In this document: positions 23,701-32,966 of the stretch, in pieces
How the letters are laid out: each line of letters begins with the position of its first letter
How positions within the stretch are numbered: position 1 is the first letter of the stretch
Assembly: GCA_031367895.1 (NCBI GenBank)
Contig: JANLQP010000381.1
Coordinates: 1-36,961 of the forward strand
DNA from: Ga0077555 sp031367895
Lineage (GTDB): Bacteria > Pseudomonadota > Alphaproteobacteria > Rhizobiales > Hyphomicrobiaceae
DNA length: 36,961 nt
Direction: 5' to 3'
Position numbers and translations under genes: made by a program
The notes under the pieces: model-generated
What the model was told of the DNA's origin: nothing
The model's input: the letters and a program-made list of their open reading frames with translations, nothing else
Database searches by the model: none

Positions 23701-24672
23701 ATGCTGCGTCGCCGCGATTTTCTGAAGTTTGCTGCCGGCACCACCGCCGTCGGCATCTCTGGCAGCGCCACGGCCAAGGCGCAGGCCTGGCCCGAGCGGC
23801 CGGTGAAGTTCATCGTCTCGTTCCCGGCCGGTGGCGCCACCGACCTCGTTGCGCGGCCGTGGGCCGATGCACTCGGCAAAGCGTTCAATCAGCAGTTCGT
23901 GGTCGAGAACCGCGGCGGCGCTTCGGGTCTGATCGGCAACGAGGCCGCCTTCCGTGCAGCTCCTGACGGCTACACGTTCCTCTTCACCGGCAACACGGGC
24001 GTCGTGAGCATTCCGCTGCTCAAGCCTGCGGGCTTCGACGCGCGCAAGTTCCAGGTCGTTGGCCATCTTGGGACCGGCGTATCGGGCTTCGCCATTCATC
24101 CGAGCGTCGGCGCCAAGACGTTCGCCGAGATGATGGACTATGCCAGGAAAAATCCTGGCAAACTCAATTTCGGCTCGTCCGGCGCCGGGACGCAACCGCA
24201 TCTCCGGCTCGAGATGCTCAAGTTCAAGACTGGCGTGGATATCGCGCACATCCCGTATCGGGGTGGCGGCGAGAGCCTGCAGGACTTGCTCGCAGGCAAC
24301 ATCCAGCTGATGAACGAGGCGTCGACCAACCCCCACTGCAAGGCCGGCAAGCTGACCCTTCTCTGCGTCAATACGCCGAAACGCTTCGTGGATTTCCCGG
24401 ACGTGCCGACGCTTTTCGAGTGCGGCGTCAAAGACGCCGACATGGGCAGCTGGTTCGGAATTTATGGTCCTCCGGGATTGCCCAAAGAGATTGCCGCCAA
24501 GTTCAACGCCAGGATCAACGAGATTTCGTCGACGCCCGAGATGAAGGCGAAGATGCAGCAGGTCTCGAACCTGCCTGTAATCGCGAGCGTCGAGGAGACC
24601 CAGAAGATCTGGGACGACGACTGGAAGAGCACGGCGGAAGTGATCAAGGCTGCGAACATCAAGCTGGAGTAG
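23701..24672 (+). CDS. Bug-type TTT substrate-binding protein with Tat signal
   Basis: A 323-residue Bug receptor. The signal peptide begins MLRRRDFLKFAAGTTAVG, a twin-arginine form, cleaved near AKAQ; the mature part starts AWPERPVKFIVSFPAGGATD. FVVENRGGASG near residue 66 is the second family block. The Tat signal suggests export after folding, unlike the Sec-type receptor at 896. GGGAG lies before ATG 23701; the frame begins earlier at 23614 but that part is not conserved. No TctAB permease is nearby. It converges with a broken Bug gene, and an aldolase lies beyond that. Confidence 0.93.
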   Translation: MLRRRDFLKFAAGTTAVGISGSATAKAQAWPERPVKFIVSFPAGGATDLVARPWADALGKAFNQQFVVENRGGASGLIGNEAAFRAAPDGYTFLFTGNTGVVSIPLLKPAGFDARKFQVVGHLGTGVSGFAIHPSVGAKTFAEMMDYARKNPGKLNFGSSGAGTQPHLRLEMLKFKTGVDIAHIPYRGGGESLQDLLAGNIQLMNEASTNPHCKAGKLTLLCVNTPKRFVDFPDVPTLFECGVKDADMGSWFGIYGPPGLPKEIAAKFNARINEISSTPEMKAKMQQVSNLPVIASVEETQKIWDDDWKSTAEVIKAANIKLE

Positions 24673-24770
24673 GCGTAGGTCAGCGGGGCGACCACGCGGG
24701 TGAGATCACGAGGGGCACTACCCGTGACGTCGGCATGCGCTGGAGATACCGGCAAGTACGCCTGCCACGA

Positions 24771-25759
24771 TCACAATGAGCCGGCAAGCCCGGCCTGCCG
24801 CACCGCCTTGCCCCATCGCTCTGCCTCAGCCTCGACGAAGCGCACCAGCTCGTCAGGCGACGGACTCTCGACGGGTATCATGCCGAGCTTTGCGATCTGC
24901 TCCTTGGACTCCGGCGTCTTGGCGATCGCCTTGCATTCAACCGCCAGCCGTTCCACGATTTCTTTCGGCGTTCCCGCCGGCGCAGCCAGTAGTGTCCAGT
25001 TTACGGCATCGAAACCCGGAACACCGGCCTCGGCAATGGTCGGTATCTCCGGCATGATCTCCCAACGTCCGGGCGAGGAGACGCCAAGCGCGCGCACTGT
25101 GCCGGCCTTGATTTGCGGCGGCGCCGGCAACGGATCCGAGAACAGCATCTGGATGTGACCGGCCATCACGTCGTTCATGGCCGGCGCGCTGCCATTGTAG
25201 GGAACGTGCGCGATTTCGATTCCGGTCATGCTCCGAAACATCTCGGTCACGAGATGGTGCGATGAACCGGGCCCTCCCGAGCCGTAGTTCAACTGGCCGG
25301 GCTTCTCTTTGGCGTATCGGAGGAGTTCTGCCACCGTCGTGACGGGCACCGAGGGATGGACTACCAGCACCATCGGGATCCGCGCGATCAGCGCCACCGG
25401 AATGAGGTCCTTGATCGGTCGTACGGCAGCTTCTTGTACATGGTCGGACTGATGGCGAGTGAGCTGTTTCCCGCCAAAACGAGCGCGTAGCCGTCCGGCG
25501 TCGATTTTGCGCCAGCCAAGACGCCAAGTGTCGAGCCCGCACCCGGCCTGTTCTCCGTGACGACGGGCTGGCCGAGCCGCTCTCCGAGTCTGACACTCAG
25601 CGCCCGCGACAGTGCATCGACGGCGCCACCCACAGGCCAAGGCGCGATCAGCTTGATCGGCCGTGAAGGATAGGCTTGCGCGTGGGCCTGATGCAGGTGT
25701 GGCAGCAGCGCTGGCATCGCTGCTGCCAATTGGATAACCCTTCGACGAGAAACTGTCAT
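24771..25759 (-). pseudogene. Bug-type substrate-binding protein broken by a single-base frameshift
   Basis: The N-terminal part (from ATG 25759) reads MTVSRRRVIQLAAAMPALLP, a Tat-like signal, then AYPSRPIKLIAPWPVGG, and continues to YKKLPYD. There the frame fails; the rest (PIKDLIPVALIARIPM and on to the stop at 24771) is in another frame. Adding one base at 25417-25418 (GG read as GGG on the + strand) would join both into a normal 329-residue receptor. The 989-base length fits a one-base loss from 990. It is a recent mutation or a sequencing error. The aldolase gene upstream runs in the same direction. Confidence 0.88.
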
Positions 25760-25878
25760 GGCGTGGACCTCGCGCTGCTGCACAACATCGATCATTCGTC
25801 CGTGACCATGATAACTTGGTCGTTCGTCGGGGCATCCTTTCTGAGCATATGCAAGGCTAGTCCGCCGAAGCGAAACCT

Positions 25879-25909
25879 TCAAGCACGTGACAACCCTCAA
25901 GCACGTGAC
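25879..25909. repeat. Two 13-bp direct repeats with a CACGTG core
   Basis: TCAAGCACGTGAC occurs at 25879-25891 and 25897-25909, 18 bases start to start. Each contains the palindrome CACGTG. They lie between the aldolase stop and the broken Bug gene's start, upstream of the latter, so they could be an operator of that gene. Confidence 0.65.
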
Positions 25910-25964
25910 GGCCCGGTACTTTGCCCGATCGACTGCGTCATCCTCGTCCCCAGGCTGTCTTGGC

Positions 25965-26732
25965 TCAAGCCGTCTTGGCCTTGAGCTCGTCGAGCTGCAA
26001 CTTTGCGCCGGCGATCATGCACGAGAGATCGGACGTCAGCATCACCATGTCGAAGCCGCGCTTCACAGCGCCCGCTGCAAACGCCGCGCTGGCACAGTGC
26101 ATGACACACTTGATGCCGGCCTTATGCGCGGCCTTCAGGATCTTGTCGCAGGTGGCCAGATGGACCGGATCGGGATTGTCGCCGCGCGGCGCCAGCCCCA
26201 ACGCGAACGACAGGTCGGCTGGCCCGATGTAGACGGCGTCGAGGCCGGGAGTGGCGCAGATGGCATCGAGGTTTTCGAGGCCCTCCTTCGTCTCGATCAT
26301 GGCCATGACGACGATCTCGTCGTTGGCGTGGGCCACGTAATCGGCGCCGCCGTAGTGCACGGCGCGCACGGGCCCCGACGAGCGCATGCCGACGGGCGGA
26401 TAACGGCACGCTGCGACGGCCATCGCCGCTTCCTTGGCGTTGTTGACCAACGGTACGATGATGCCGTAGGCGCCGAGATCCAAGGCTTTCATGATGGTCG
26501 CTGGCTCGTTCCACGCGACGCGTACGACCGGGGTCGTTTCAGTCTGGGAGATGGCCTGCAACATGGGCCAGACGTCACTCATTTCAGCGGTGCCGTGCTG
26601 CAAGTCGACGCAGAGCGCATCGAAGCCCTGGCGGGCCATGACCTCGGCCGTGAACCCATGGGACACGGAGAGCCAACCCAGCGTCACGCATTTGCCGGCA
26701 CGCCACATCTGTTTGATCTTGTTCGGTCGCAT
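25965..26732 (-). CDS. HpcH/HpaI-family 2-oxo acid class II aldolase
   Basis: A 255-residue TIM-barrel aldolase. Family blocks are LCVDLQHGTAEMSDV (about 41-55), RVAWNEPATIMKALDLGAYGIIVPLVNNAKEA (about 71-102), GMRSSGP (about 115-121) and AMIETKEGLENLDAICATPGLDAVYIGPADLSFALG (about 145-180), with metal-binding Glu and Asp. Members cleave 4-hydroxy-2-oxo acids to pyruvate and an aldehyde. GGAG 8 bases before ATG 26732 sets the start; a TTG at 26756 is less likely. With the Bug gene downstream it suggests a sugar-acid or aromatic-acid route; the exact substrate is unknown. Confidence 0.92.
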   Translation of the reverse strand: MRPNKIKQMWRAGKCVTLGWLSVSHGFTAEVMARQGFDALCVDLQHGTAEMSDVWPMLQAISQTETTPVVRVAWNEPATIMKALDLGAYGIIVPLVNNAKEAAMAVAACRYPPVGMRSSGPVRAVHYGGADYVAHANDEIVVMAMIETKEGLENLDAICATPGLDAVYIGPADLSFALGLAPRGDNPDPVHLATCDKILKAAHKAGIKCVMHCASAAFAAGAVKRGFDMVMLTSDLSCMIAGAKLQLDELKAKTA

Positions 26733-27417
26733 CTTCTCAGCTCCACTACTGTTCAATTCGCTGCCCGGTGGCCATGTGCGAGGACGTTACCCGCCCGTCA
26801 CGCAAGGTGACGAACGGAAGGTACCAGACCAAACTGACCGTCGCGAGGGGTCGAGCCGATCTGCCGGCAGGGCTCAAGCTAGACGCACTGCAAGAGCCGA
26901 AAGCGCGCAACCAATTCCTCATTTACCAATTATCTCGTCATCAAAGCACAGACGAGCTTTTATTAATGCGATTCGACGGTTGCCTGAAGAGCCCACTGCA
27001 GCTCCCAGAACCTGCCATCGGCAAGGTGTGCCTTAGGTTCGGGCAAGCAGCCATCCCGCCGCCCGCCAGAACCCTGAGACTGGCAATTCGTAGTCAATGC
27101 TGATGGTGAGGTTCGAGGTGGCGGGCGTGACCGGCGCCACGAGCGCCCGCATTTCAGAGCCACGCAAAATGAGGAGCTTCGGGTTTCCGATGGTTCGCCA
27201 GATCTTCTCGCGACCTGCGATGTACGTCGCCACCGTCTCGGAAAAATCGAGCACCATCCCAACATCTGCCCAGTGTACCGCCGTCGCGCAGTGAGACGTA
27301 GACTTCGGTGAATCTGAGTAGTTTCCGAACCTCCCGCACCTGGAGGGTCAGCGACTATGATCAATCGCACGGTAGAGGGAGGCAGCGGGACTTTGTCCGA
27401 CTGTTCAGAGGCGCGAC
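26733..27417. other. 685-bp gap between aldolase and acetate kinase genes
   Basis: No intact gene is found. The right half carries a degraded reading frame on the minus strand (27033-27300). The left part is somewhat richer in A and T near 26920-26970. Promoters for both the leftward aldolase gene and the rightward acetate kinase operon should lie here. ATGATCAATC occurs about 50 bases before acetate kinase, but no full FNR/FixK palindrome is seen. Confidence 0.5.
27033..27300 (-). pseudogene. Possible remnant of an SRPBCC-type protein
   Basis: From about 27257 the minus strand encodes ATYIAGREKIWRTIGNPKLLI, then LTISIDYELPVSGFWRAAGWLLART and a stop at 27033. The last part looks like the C-terminal strand and helix of SRPBCC (polyketide cyclase-like) proteins, which normally continue. 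The upstream sequence is open back to about 27300 but no N-terminal half is recognisable. This is a tentative call. Confidence 0.3.
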
Positions 27418-28665
27418 ATGTCCAAGGCGTTGCCTGCACACGCCGAACCTGTCGCGGCGCACGGCGAACCGGGTGCTTTACTAGCGATCAACGGCGGCTC
27501 ATCGAGCATACGGTTCGCGCTGTATGACGGGGGCGAGCCGCTGCAGCGGCTGCTGGCCGGCAAAGTCGATCGCGTCGGTCTCAGCGGCACGACTTTGACA
27601 TCCACTGATGCTGCCGGGCAATCGCAAGAAAGTCATGCCATCGCCACGGGCGATCACCGGTCGGCCGTCGGATTTCTCCTTGATTGGCTCGAAACGCAAC
27701 CATCCTTTGCCTCGGTCAAAGCCGTGGGACACAGGGTTGTGCACGGGATGGCACATAGCGAACCCGAGCCGGTCACGCCGGAATTGCTCGATGAATTGCG
27801 CCGCATCACGCCCTACGATCGAGAGCATCTGCCGCTCGAAATCGAGCTGATCGAGGCAGTCCGCAAGCGTCATCCCACGTTGCCTCAGATCGCGTGCTTT
27901 GACACCGCATTTCATCGCACCATGCCGCGCGTCGCCAGCCAGCTGCCAATCCCGCGACGCTACGAGGCGGCGGGTGTTCGCCGCTATGGCTTCCACGGTT
28001 TGTCCTACCAATTTCTCCTGGAAGAGCTTGTTCGCCTCGAAGATACAGCCGCAACGAAGGGGCGCGTGATCCTCGCCCATCTCGGCAATGGCGCAAGCTT
28101 GGCCGCCGTACGCGACGGCCGCAGCATCGACACCAGCATGGGCTTTACGCCAGCGTCCGGATTGGTGATGGGCAGTCGCTCGGGAGATGTAGACCCGGGG
28201 CTGGTCTCCTACCTCGCGCGCACCGAGCAAATGAGCGCCGCGCAATTTCAGGACGTGATGAACCACGCGTCGGGGCTGCTGGGTGTTTCCGAAACCAGTT
28301 CCGACCTGCGCGATCTGCTCGCGGTGGAACTCGAAGACGTTCGTGCGGCAGAGGCTGTCGCGCTGTTCTGTTACCAGGTCAAGAAATGGATCGGCGCTTA
28401 TGCAGCGGCCCTCGGTGGACTGAATACGCTCGTCTTCGCTGGCGGCATCGGCGAAAACTCAGCCGTTGTGCGCCAGCGCATCTGCACGGGACTGGGGTTC
28501 CTCGGCATTGAGCTGAGCGAGGAGCGCAACGTGAGAAATGTATCGCTGATCTCGTCGGACGCCGGTCGGGTCCGCGTTCGTGTCATCCGCACCGACGAAG
28601 AGCTGATGATCGCAAGGTCGACCTTACGAGTTCTTGGTTTTGGCGCAGAAAAGTCAGGTGAATGA
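27418..28665 (+). CDS. ackA: Acetate kinase
   Basis: A 415-residue acetokinase. Motifs are LLAINGGSSSIRF near residue 22 (phosphate loop), VGHRVVHG (about 102-109) with Arg and His of the active site, FDTAFHRTMP (about 161-170), YGFHGLSY (about 190-197), LAHLGNGAS (ATP site) and FAGGIGENS near 342. It converts acetyl phosphate and ADP to acetate and ATP, or the reverse. The first 20 residues are a non-conserved extension. AGAGG precedes the ATG. The stop overlaps the next start (ATGA at 28662). Together with the phosphoketolase in the same operon it would harvest acetyl phosphate. Confidence 0.95.
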   Translation: MSKALPAHAEPVAAHGEPGALLAINGGSSSIRFALYDGGEPLQRLLAGKVDRVGLSGTTLTSTDAAGQSQESHAIATGDHRSAVGFLLDWLETQPSFASVKAVGHRVVHGMAHSEPEPVTPELLDELRRITPYDREHLPLEIELIEAVRKRHPTLPQIACFDTAFHRTMPRVASQLPIPRRYEAAGVRRYGFHGLSYQFLLEELVRLEDTAATKGRVILAHLGNGASLAAVRDGRSIDTSMGFTPASGLVMGSRSGDVDPGLVSYLARTEQMSAAQFQDVMNHASGLLGVSETSSDLRDLLAVELEDVRAAEAVALFCYQVKKWIGAYAAALGGLNTLVFAGGIGENSAVVRQRICTGLGFLGIELSEERNVRNVSLISSDAGRVRVRVIRTDEELMIARSTLRVLGFGAEKSGE

Positions 28666-29441
28666 AAAAGCTGATCGTGTTCGACCTGGATGGCACGCTT
28701 GCTGAAAGAAAATCGCCTGTTGACGCTGAGACAGCTCCACTGTTGCGCGATCTTCTCTCCATCGTCAAAGTCGCCGTTATTTCCGGCGGAAACTGGCCGC
28801 AGTTCGAGCAACAGTTAATCTCGGGTTTGCCTCATGACGCAGATCTCGTGAACTTGTCGCTTCTACCCACCTGTGGAACAAAATTCTACCGCTTCGATAC
28901 GAGATGGAAGCTGTTGTACTCCGAGGACTTCACCGTCGGAGAAAAAGAGACGGTTGTCCGCGCGTTGCAGCGCACAGTGGAGAATTCAAGTTTCGGCGGC
29001 CAACGGATCTGGGGCGAGCAGATCGAGGATCGTGGCAGCCAGTTGACGTTCTCGGCATTGGGCCAGCAGGCGCCGTTGGACGCAAAGAAGATGTGGAACG
29101 AAGAATTTTCAAGACGGAAGGCAATGAAGGCGGCTCTTGATAAGCTCATCCCGGAGTTTTCCATTCGTCTGGGCGGAACGACGTCCGTCGATATCACCAG
29201 GCTCGGCATCGACAAGGCCTACGGGATCAGAAAGCTACGCGACATTCTGGGCGTATCAATCGGCGAGATGATCTTCTTCGGCGATGCCCTGTTCCCAGGG
29301 GGGAACGACTATCCGGCCAAGGACGCCGGAGTTCTGACGATCCAGGTCAGAGACCCCAACGAGACCAAGCGGGTGATCGAGGCGATCAGCGCCTGCCTGG
29401 CCCCCGATCAACGCGTGCAGCGCCGTCAGGCCAACCGATGA
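28662..29441 (+). CDS. HAD-IIB family protein resembling eukaryotic-type phosphomannomutase
   Basis: A 259-residue HAD phosphotransferase. Motif I is FDLDGTL with Asp8 and Asp10; motif II is VAVISGG. The cap has IEDRGSQLTFSALG, and later IRLGGTTSVDITRLGIDKAYGI and MIFFGDALFPGGNDYPAKDAG. These blocks line up with those of alpha-phosphomannomutases (PMM1/2 type), especially FFGD-x5-GGNDY. It could interconvert mannose 1-phosphate and mannose 6-phosphate; a simple phosphatase is the alternative. It is translationally coupled at both ends (ATGA overlaps with ackA and with the GH130 gene), which supports a sugar-phosphate role. Confidence 0.82.
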   Translation: MKKLIVFDLDGTLAERKSPVDAETAPLLRDLLSIVKVAVISGGNWPQFEQQLISGLPHDADLVNLSLLPTCGTKFYRFDTRWKLLYSEDFTVGEKETVVRALQRTVENSSFGGQRIWGEQIEDRGSQLTFSALGQQAPLDAKKMWNEEFSRRKAMKAALDKLIPEFSIRLGGTTSVDITRLGIDKAYGIRKLRDILGVSIGEMIFFGDALFPGGNDYPAKDAGVLTIQVRDPNETKRVIEAISACLAPDQRVQRRQANR

Positions 29442-30547
29442 GCGGCTTTCAACTGCAGCGCCTGGGCATGGTGATGGAGCCTGAGCCGGGCAATCCGATG
29501 GAAGTTGACGGCGTCCTGAACCCGGCCTCCGCGCGTGGCCCCGATGGCCACCTGTATCTCTTTCCGCGGCTGGTCGCGCGAGGCAACTATTCGCGCATCG
29601 GCATCGCCCGTGTTCGCTTCAACGAAGCCGGTGATCCCGTTGGCGTCGAGCGGCTGGGGGTCGTACTGGAACCCGAAGCCGACTATGAGCGTCGAGGGGA
29701 CGGCACCAGCGGCTGCGAAGATCCCCGGATCACATTTGTCGAACCACTTCGGCGCTACGTCATGACTTATACCGCGCATTCCGCGGACGGTCCGCGCATC
29801 GCGCTCGCGTTATCCGAAAACCTGTTGCGCTGGCAGCGTCTGGGGCTGGCTGAGTTCAGACCTTACGAAGGCATCGCGTTTGCCGGGATCGACAACAAGG
29901 ATGCCAGCGTCTTCCCAGTCGCCATTCCCGATCCATCGGGACAGTTGTCGATGGCCATTGTCCACCGTCCCCTCTTTCCTGGAACGCATCCCGAGGAAAC
30001 GGTGTGCCGTTTCGCGCCTCGCGAGGTGGATGTCCATCGAGAAAGCATCTGGATCTCCTACTGCTCGACAGCCATGGCGGATTGCGAAGCATCGCACCTT
30101 CGCCATTTTGGTTCACATTACCGGTTGGCGACGCCGGTCGAACCCTGGGAACGGCTCAAGATCGGCGGCGGCACGCCACCCATTCTGACCCGGCACGGTT
30201 GGTTGACGGTTTATCACGGTGTCAGCGAGCGGCCAGCGCTGCCCAACGCGCCCCGTGCGTTGTGCTACTCGGCGGGCGTGCTGTTGCTTTCAGAAGAGTT
30301 TCCGCACGTCATTCGTTATCGTTCGCGGGAACCGGTGCTGACCCCGCAGTTGCCGCTCGAACGGGCGGGTGTCGTCGCCAACGTTGTGTTTCCAACGGCG
30401 ATCGATCGACGCGACGACATCGGTATGCCCGATCGCTTCGACGTTTATTACGGAATGGCCGACAACCGGATCGGAGTCGCTAGATTGGACCTACCTGAAA
30501 GTCTACCGCCAGGGCGATTGGCAGACGCCCCTCAGGAAACAGTCTAA
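29438..30547 (+). CDS. GH130 family glycoside phosphorylase/hydrolase (mannoside-type)
   Basis: A 369-residue five-bladed beta-propeller of the GH130 type. The key block is SGCEDPRITF (91-100), with Asp95 as expected catalytic acid, preceded by NPASARGPDGHLYLFPRLV (28-46). Later blocks are GIDNKDASVFP (129-139), KIGGGTPPILTRHGWLTVYHGV (about 241-262) and FPTAIDRRDD. GH130 enzymes mostly phosphorolyse beta-mannosides to mannose 1-phosphate; some are hydrolases. There is no signal peptide, so the substrate is cytoplasmic. The start overlaps the upstream stop by four bases. Neighbouring phosphomannomutase-like and phosphoketolase genes favour the phosphorylase reading. Confidence 0.88.
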   Translation: MSGFQLQRLGMVMEPEPGNPMEVDGVLNPASARGPDGHLYLFPRLVARGNYSRIGIARVRFNEAGDPVGVERLGVVLEPEADYERRGDGTSGCEDPRITFVEPLRRYVMTYTAHSADGPRIALALSENLLRWQRLGLAEFRPYEGIAFAGIDNKDASVFPVAIPDPSGQLSMAIVHRPLFPGTHPEETVCRFAPREVDVHRESIWISYCSTAMADCEASHLRHFGSHYRLATPVEPWERLKIGGGTPPILTRHGWLTVYHGVSERPALPNAPRALCYSAGVLLLSEEFPHVIRYRSREPVLTPQLPLERAGVVANVVFPTAIDRRDDIGMPDRFDVYYGMADNRIGVARLDLPESLPPGRLADAPQETV

Positions 30548-30593
30548 CGCAGCTTGTCGGTTGTCGTTACGTGCGGTTGGAAAGGTTTGAACG

Positions 30594-32966
30594 ATGAAAA
30601 CGATGACACAACCGAAGAGTTTGGCTCCCGACCTGTTGGGCAAGATGGATGCCTATTGGCGCGCGGCGAATTACCTCTCGGTGGGCCAGATTTATCTGTG
30701 GGACAACCCTCTGCTAAAAAAACCACTCGCCCTGAGCCATATCAAGCCACGATTGCTCGGCCACTGGGGCACGACCTCAGGGCTCAATTTCATTTACGTC
30801 CATCTCAATCGAATTATAAACGAGCACGACCTGAACATCGTCAACATTACCGGCCCGGGTCACGGAGGGCCAGGGTTGGTTGCGAATGCTTACCTCGAGG
30901 GAACCTACAGCGAGGTCTATCCGAAGATCGCGCAGGATGCCGACGGGATGAAACGGCTGTTCAAGCAGTTCTCGTTTCCCGGCGGTATCCCAAGTCATGT
31001 TTCGCCGGAGACGCCTGGCTCATTTCATGAGGGCGGCGAACTCGGGTACTCGCTGTCACATGCATTTGGTGCGGCGTTCGACAACCCCGACCTGCTCGTC
31101 GCATGCGTCGTCGGCGACGGCGAGGCGGAGACCGGTGCGCTCGCGACGAGCTGGCACTCGAACAAGTTCCTCAATCCCGTGCATGACGGCGCGGTGCTGC
31201 CCATCCTGCACCTGAACGGCTGGAAGATTGCAGGACCGACCGTGCTCGCGCGGATCTCCCGCGACGAGTTGGAAGCGCTGTTTCGCGGTTACGGCTACAC
31301 GCCCTATTTCGTCGAGGGCGACGACCCGACGAAAATGCATGAGCTGATGGCCACAACGCTCGACACGATCGTGGTCGACATTGCGCGTATCCAAGGCGAC
31401 GCTCGTGCGAACGGGTTCCGCGATCGCCCGCGCTGGCCGATGATCATCCTGCGTTCGCCGAAGGGGTGGACCGGTCCGAAGGTCGTCGATGGCCAGCCAA
31501 CCGAGGGCACTTTTCGGTCTCACCAAGTGCCGATGGGCGAGATGAATAAGCCGGGCCATCTCGAGCTGTTGGAAACCTGGATGCGGAGCTACCGGCCAGA
31601 GGAGCTATTCGACGCGGCGGGCAAGCTGCGACCGGAAATCGCGGAGTTGGCCCCAAAGGGCGACCGCCGCATGAGCGCCAATCCGCATGCCAACGGTGGT
31701 CTCCTGCTACGCGATCTGGAACTCCCCGATTTCCGTGACTATGCGGTTGAGGTGCCTAAACCCGGCTGTGTGGACGCCGAAGCCACCCGTGTCCAAGGCC
31801 AATTCATCCGCGACGTGATGAAACAGAACCCGATAAATTTCCGTGTGTTCTGTCCGGACGAGACGAATTCGAACCGCTGGAATGCCGTGTTCGAGGTCAC
31901 GAACCGGTGCTCGACCGCCGAGATTGGGCTCCTCGACGATCACGTCGCATCCGACGGCCGCGTTATGGAAATGCTGAGCGAGCACCAATGCCAGGGTTGG
32001 CTGGAGGGCTACTTGCTCACCGGTCGCCACGGTTTCTTTTCTTGCTACGAGGCATTTGTTCACATCGTCGACTCGATGTTCAATCAGCACGCCAAGTGGC
32101 TGAAGGTGACGCGGGAAATTGCGTGGCGCCGCCCGATCGCCTCGCTGAATTACCTGCTCACGTCGCATGTCTGGCAGCAGGATCATAACGGATTCACGCA
32201 TCAAGACCCAGGTTTCATCGATCTCGTCGCAAACAAGAAGGCTGAGGTCATCCGCGTTTATCTGCCGCCCGATGCCAATACGCTGCTGTCGGTGACGGAC
32301 CACTGCCTGCGTAGTCGCAACTATGTGAATGTCATTGTTGCCGGAAAACAGCCCGCCCCGCAGTGGCTCGACATGGACGCCGCACTCAAGCATTGCAATG
32401 CTGGCATCAGCATTTGGGCTTGGGCCAGCAATGACGGCGGCGGCGAGCCGGATGTCGTCATGGCCTGCTGCGGCGACGTACCGACGCTGGAAACACTGGC
32501 CGCCGTCGAGTTGATCGGCCAGCATTTCCCGAAACTGAAATTCCGCGTCGTCAATGTGGTCGATCTGATGAAACTCCAGTCGCCAAGCGAACATCCGCAC
32601 GGTTTGAGCGACGGAGATTTCGACGCCCTGTTCACGACCGACAAACCGGTCATTTTTGCATTCCACGGCTATCCGTCTCTGATCCATCGGCTCACGTATG
32701 CCCGCGCCAACCACGGAAATTTCCACGTTCACGGATACAAAGAGGAAGGCACGATCACCACGCCGTTCAACCTGGTCGTGATGAACGAACTCGACCGCTT
32801 TCACCTCGTGGCCAATCTGATCGATCGCGTTCCCGACATAGGGCCTGACGGACCGCATGTGAAAGACGTGTTCCGCGACAAACTGATCGAGCATAAGAAA
32901 TACATAGAAGACTACGGCCAGGACATGCCGGAAATCCGAAACTGGCAGTGGGGCACGAAGCAATGA
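30594..32966 (+). CDS. xfp: Phosphoketolase (xylulose 5-phosphate/fructose 6-phosphate)
   Basis: A 790-residue thiamine diphosphate enzyme of normal length. It starts with MDAYWRAANYLSVGQIYL, then GHWGTTSGLNFIY, ITGPGHGGPGLVAN, SHVSPETPGSFHEGGELGYSL and the diphosphate site VVGDGEAETGALATSWH. The C-terminal part includes FSCYEAFVHIVDSM and the ending DMPEIRNWQW. It splits xylulose 5-phosphate or fructose 6-phosphate with phosphate into acetyl phosphate plus glyceraldehyde 3-phosphate or erythrose 4-phosphate. GGAAAGG precedes the ATG, 46 bases after the GH130 gene. Its stop overlaps the start of a broken phosphatase gene. Confidence 0.97.
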   Translation: MKTMTQPKSLAPDLLGKMDAYWRAANYLSVGQIYLWDNPLLKKPLALSHIKPRLLGHWGTTSGLNFIYVHLNRIINEHDLNIVNITGPGHGGPGLVANAYLEGTYSEVYPKIAQDADGMKRLFKQFSFPGGIPSHVSPETPGSFHEGGELGYSLSHAFGAAFDNPDLLVACVVGDGEAETGALATSWHSNKFLNPVHDGAVLPILHLNGWKIAGPTVLARISRDELEALFRGYGYTPYFVEGDDPTKMHELMATTLDTIVVDIARIQGDARANGFRDRPRWPMIILRSPKGWTGPKVVDGQPTEGTFRSHQVPMGEMNKPGHLELLETWMRSYRPEELFDAAGKLRPEIAELAPKGDRRMSANPHANGGLLLRDLELPDFRDYAVEVPKPGCVDAEATRVQGQFIRDVMKQNPINFRVFCPDETNSNRWNAVFEVTNRCSTAEIGLLDDHVASDGRVMEMLSEHQCQGWLEGYLLTGRHGFFSCYEAFVHIVDSMFNQHAKWLKVTREIAWRRPIASLNYLLTSHVWQQDHNGFTHQDPGFIDLVANKKAEVIRVYLPPDANTLLSVTDHCLRSRNYVNVIVAGKQPAPQWLDMDAALKHCNAGISIWAWASNDGGGEPDVVMACCGDVPTLETLAAVELIGQHFPKLKFRVVNVVDLMKLQSPSEHPHGLSDGDFDALFTTDKPVIFAFHGYPSLIHRLTYARANHGNFHVHGYKEEGTITTPFNLVVMNELDRFHLVANLIDRVPDIGPDGPHVKDVFRDKLIEHKKYIEDYGQDMPEIRNWQWGTKQ

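Noticed and set aside
27356..27365. Possible FNR/FixK site before acetate kinase
   Set aside because: Only ATGATCAATC is present; the TTGAT-N4-ATCAA palindrome is not complete.
31707..32963. 418-residue reverse-strand ORF opposite xfp
   Set aside because: Shadow of phosphoketolase codon bias; no motifs.
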